A stretch of DNA of 64,000 nt from the NCBI GenBank assembly GCA_910585075.1, contig CAJUED010000001.1, positions 176,952-240,951 of the forward strand. Direction: 5' to 3'. Positions within the stretch are counted from its first letter, which is position 1, and the number at the start of each line of letters is the position of its first letter. The DNA comes from an uncultured Lachnospiraceae bacterium (GTDB lineage Bacteria > Bacillota > Clostridia > Lachnospirales > Lachnospiraceae). The position numbers and the translations under genes were made by a program. The notes below the pieces were generated by a model. It made no database searches, was not told the DNA's origin, and saw only the letters and a list, made by a program, of their open reading frames with translations. Below are positions 62,891 to 64,000 of this stretch, piece by piece.

Positions 62891-64000
62891 AATGTTGTAC
62901 ACTCAGCAACATAATCACCGCACCTACCGCCGCGCAAATACTCCCCAGAAAAAGCGCCCGCCCCATACCGAAACCGTCAATCACAAAACCGCCCACCGAA
63001 GAACCAATCACGGTTCCAATAGTATTGGTCATGGTAAAGTAGGATTGGCCTTTCACCGCATCGCGAGGCGCCATAATTCCTTTTATGTAGTAAACAGGGG
63101 CAACGGCAATGATTGCCCAGCCACCCATCTGAATCAATTGCACCGCATAGAATCCGCCCACACCGGTCACAAGCAGAGTGCCCACCGTTTTTAGGAAAAA
63201 GGCAATTCCACACAGGCGGAACCAAAACGAGGCCGGCTTTTTCCGCATCAGCCATCCAAAGAGGAACATAGGAGGCAGTTCCACAACCGCGGCAATGGCC
63301 TGGGCATTTCCCATGACAACACTGTCCCATCCCTTATCCAAAACAATCTGCCAGCAGAAAGTGTTTAGGAGCACATGGCTGATATACACTAAAATACAGC
63401 CAAGCAACGTAATACCGAATCTGGGATACCGGCGTAAAAACCCTTTTTCTTTTCGGTCTTTATATACGTCTTTATCACTTTGTTCACAGGGCTCATAGAG
63501 ATAAAAATGAATGGATACAAACAATAAGAAAAAAACAGCGCAGATTGTCAGGGAAACGGAGCGGGCTCCCCACCTGGCCACCCATTTTCCAAGAATGGCC
63601 GCCAATATTGCATAAGCCAGAGAACCAATCCCCCTGGCAAATCCAAAATCCGTTCCCCCACTCTCCGGTTCTTTTCCCACCGAGAGGGAATTAATGAGAG
63701 GCAGCACCATCTGCAGCAAAGCTATGTCCACCGCAAACAAAATGCTTGCACCGGAGCGTGTTACGGGAAACAGCAGAGCCTGCAAAACCGCCGCTCCAAA
63801 CATTGTCCCCGTCAAAATATACAGCCACCGTTTCAAAGTCCTTCCCCCGGTGCGGTCCACCCACCCGGCAATTACCGGCTGCAGTACCGTGGAAGCCAGA
63901 CTGCAAATCGCAATAATAATTCCAATCTGTCCATTGGTATAACCGTTTTCCAGCAAATAAGTGCTCGAAAATCCTATCAGCGAACCGACCCCCATCCAAT
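62877..64000 (-). CDS. MFS transporter, N-terminus cut by the window
   Basis: At least 374 residues with about eleven visible helices. The first visible segment, GFSSTYLLENGYTNGQIGIIIA, is the loop after helix 1 in the MFS_1-like/3-phenylpropionate branch. VIAGWVDRTGGRTLKR is the loop 2-3 motif. The frame continues past base 64000, and helix 1 is incomplete, so the apparent ATG at 63995 is not the start. Substrate unknown. It converges on pseG with a 14-base overlap, so it may not belong to the glycan locus. Confidence 0.88.
   Translation of the reverse strand, partial: WMGVGSLIGFSSTYLLENGYTNGQIGIIIAICSLASTVLQPVIAGWVDRTGGRTLKRWLYILTGTMFGAAVLQALLFPVTRSGASILFAVDIALLQMVLPLINSLSVGKEPESGGTDFGFARGIGSLAYAILAAILGKWVARWGARSVSLTICAVFFLLFVSIHFYLYEPCEQSDKDVYKDRKEKGFLRRYPRFGITLLGCILVYISHVLLNTFCWQIVLDKGWDSVVMGNAQAIAAVVELPPMFLFGWLMRKKPASFWFRLCGIAFFLKTVGTLLVTGVGGFYAVQLIQMGGWAIIAVAPVYYIKGIMAPRDAVKGQSYFTMTNTIGTVIGSSVGGFVIDGFGMGRALFLGSICAAVGAVIMLLSVQHFKDS

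Noticed and set aside
1..64000. CRISPR array, tRNA, rRNA or intact transposase
   Set aside because: I found no regularly spaced repeats, no cloverleaf-type gene and no transposase motifs on either strand by reading.

Overview
The window is a surface-glycan biosynthesis locus from a Gram-positive anaerobe, most likely a Lachnospiraceae member (order Eubacteriales). This is judged from gene style: GGAGG-type ribosome binding sites, Clostridia-typical families (DUF4956, DUF4869, CotH, DUF6020), and PglK-type ABC flippases with a PglC/PglA-type priming set. I see no rRNA, tRNA, CRISPR array or intact transposase. No stretch over 300 bases lacks a gene.

Layout. 0-14.8 kb (minus strand): a pyruvyltransferase fragment, glycosyltransferases (GT2, GT4, GT17-like, DUF5672), a GT11-like protein, a PglK-type flippase, a DUF4956/VTC/CotH trio, then a GT2 and two tandem fucosyltransferases. 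14.9-19.4 kb: a visibly AT-rich island with a membrane protein (minus) and an MBOAT/SGNH acylation pair (plus), with its own near-consensus promoters and hairpins at both edges. 19.4-33.2 kb (minus): two AsnB-type amidotransferases, five GT4 enzymes counting the one at 33.4 kb, a DUF4869 gene paired with a P-loop/TOPRIM-like ATPase, a DUF2334 deacetylase-like protein, and a WbpP/TviC plus WbpO/TviB pair for UDP-GalNAcA. 33.3-42.5 kb (minus): a promoter-to-terminator operon holding a ligase/polymerase-like membrane protein, PglF-, PglE-, PglC- and PglA-like enzymes, and an ATP-grasp ligase where PglD would be expected. 42.6-58.2 kb (minus): large membrane proteins, a GtrB/ArnC-like GT2, a GNAT and a WecE-like transaminase, an acyltransferase-3, a second flippase, a second CotH protein and a GT52-like (sialyltransferase-type) transferase. 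58.2-62.9 kb (plus): pseudaminic acid genes pseF, pseI and pseG with a PLP decarboxylase-like gene between pseF and pseI. The window ends inside a minus-strand MFS transporter.

How the genes fit together (inference). Undecaprenyl-linked glycans are started by the PglC-like transferase and extended by GT2/GT4/GT11/GT52 enzymes using di-amino-trideoxy sugar, GalNAcA (perhaps amidated by AsnB), fucose, Fuc4N(Ac) and pseudaminic acid. They are acylated by MBOAT/SGNH and acyltransferase-3, flipped by PglK-type ABC proteins and placed by the ligase-like protein. No PglB-type oligosaccharyltransferase, Wzx or Wzz is present. pseB and pseC are absent, and pseH has no clear candidate.

The most interesting unexplained units are the DUF4869 + P-loop/TOPRIM pair, the DUF4956/VTC/CotH trio, the ATP-grasp enzyme in the bacillosamine-like operon, the decarboxylase inside the pse operon, and two families of short intergenic repeats.
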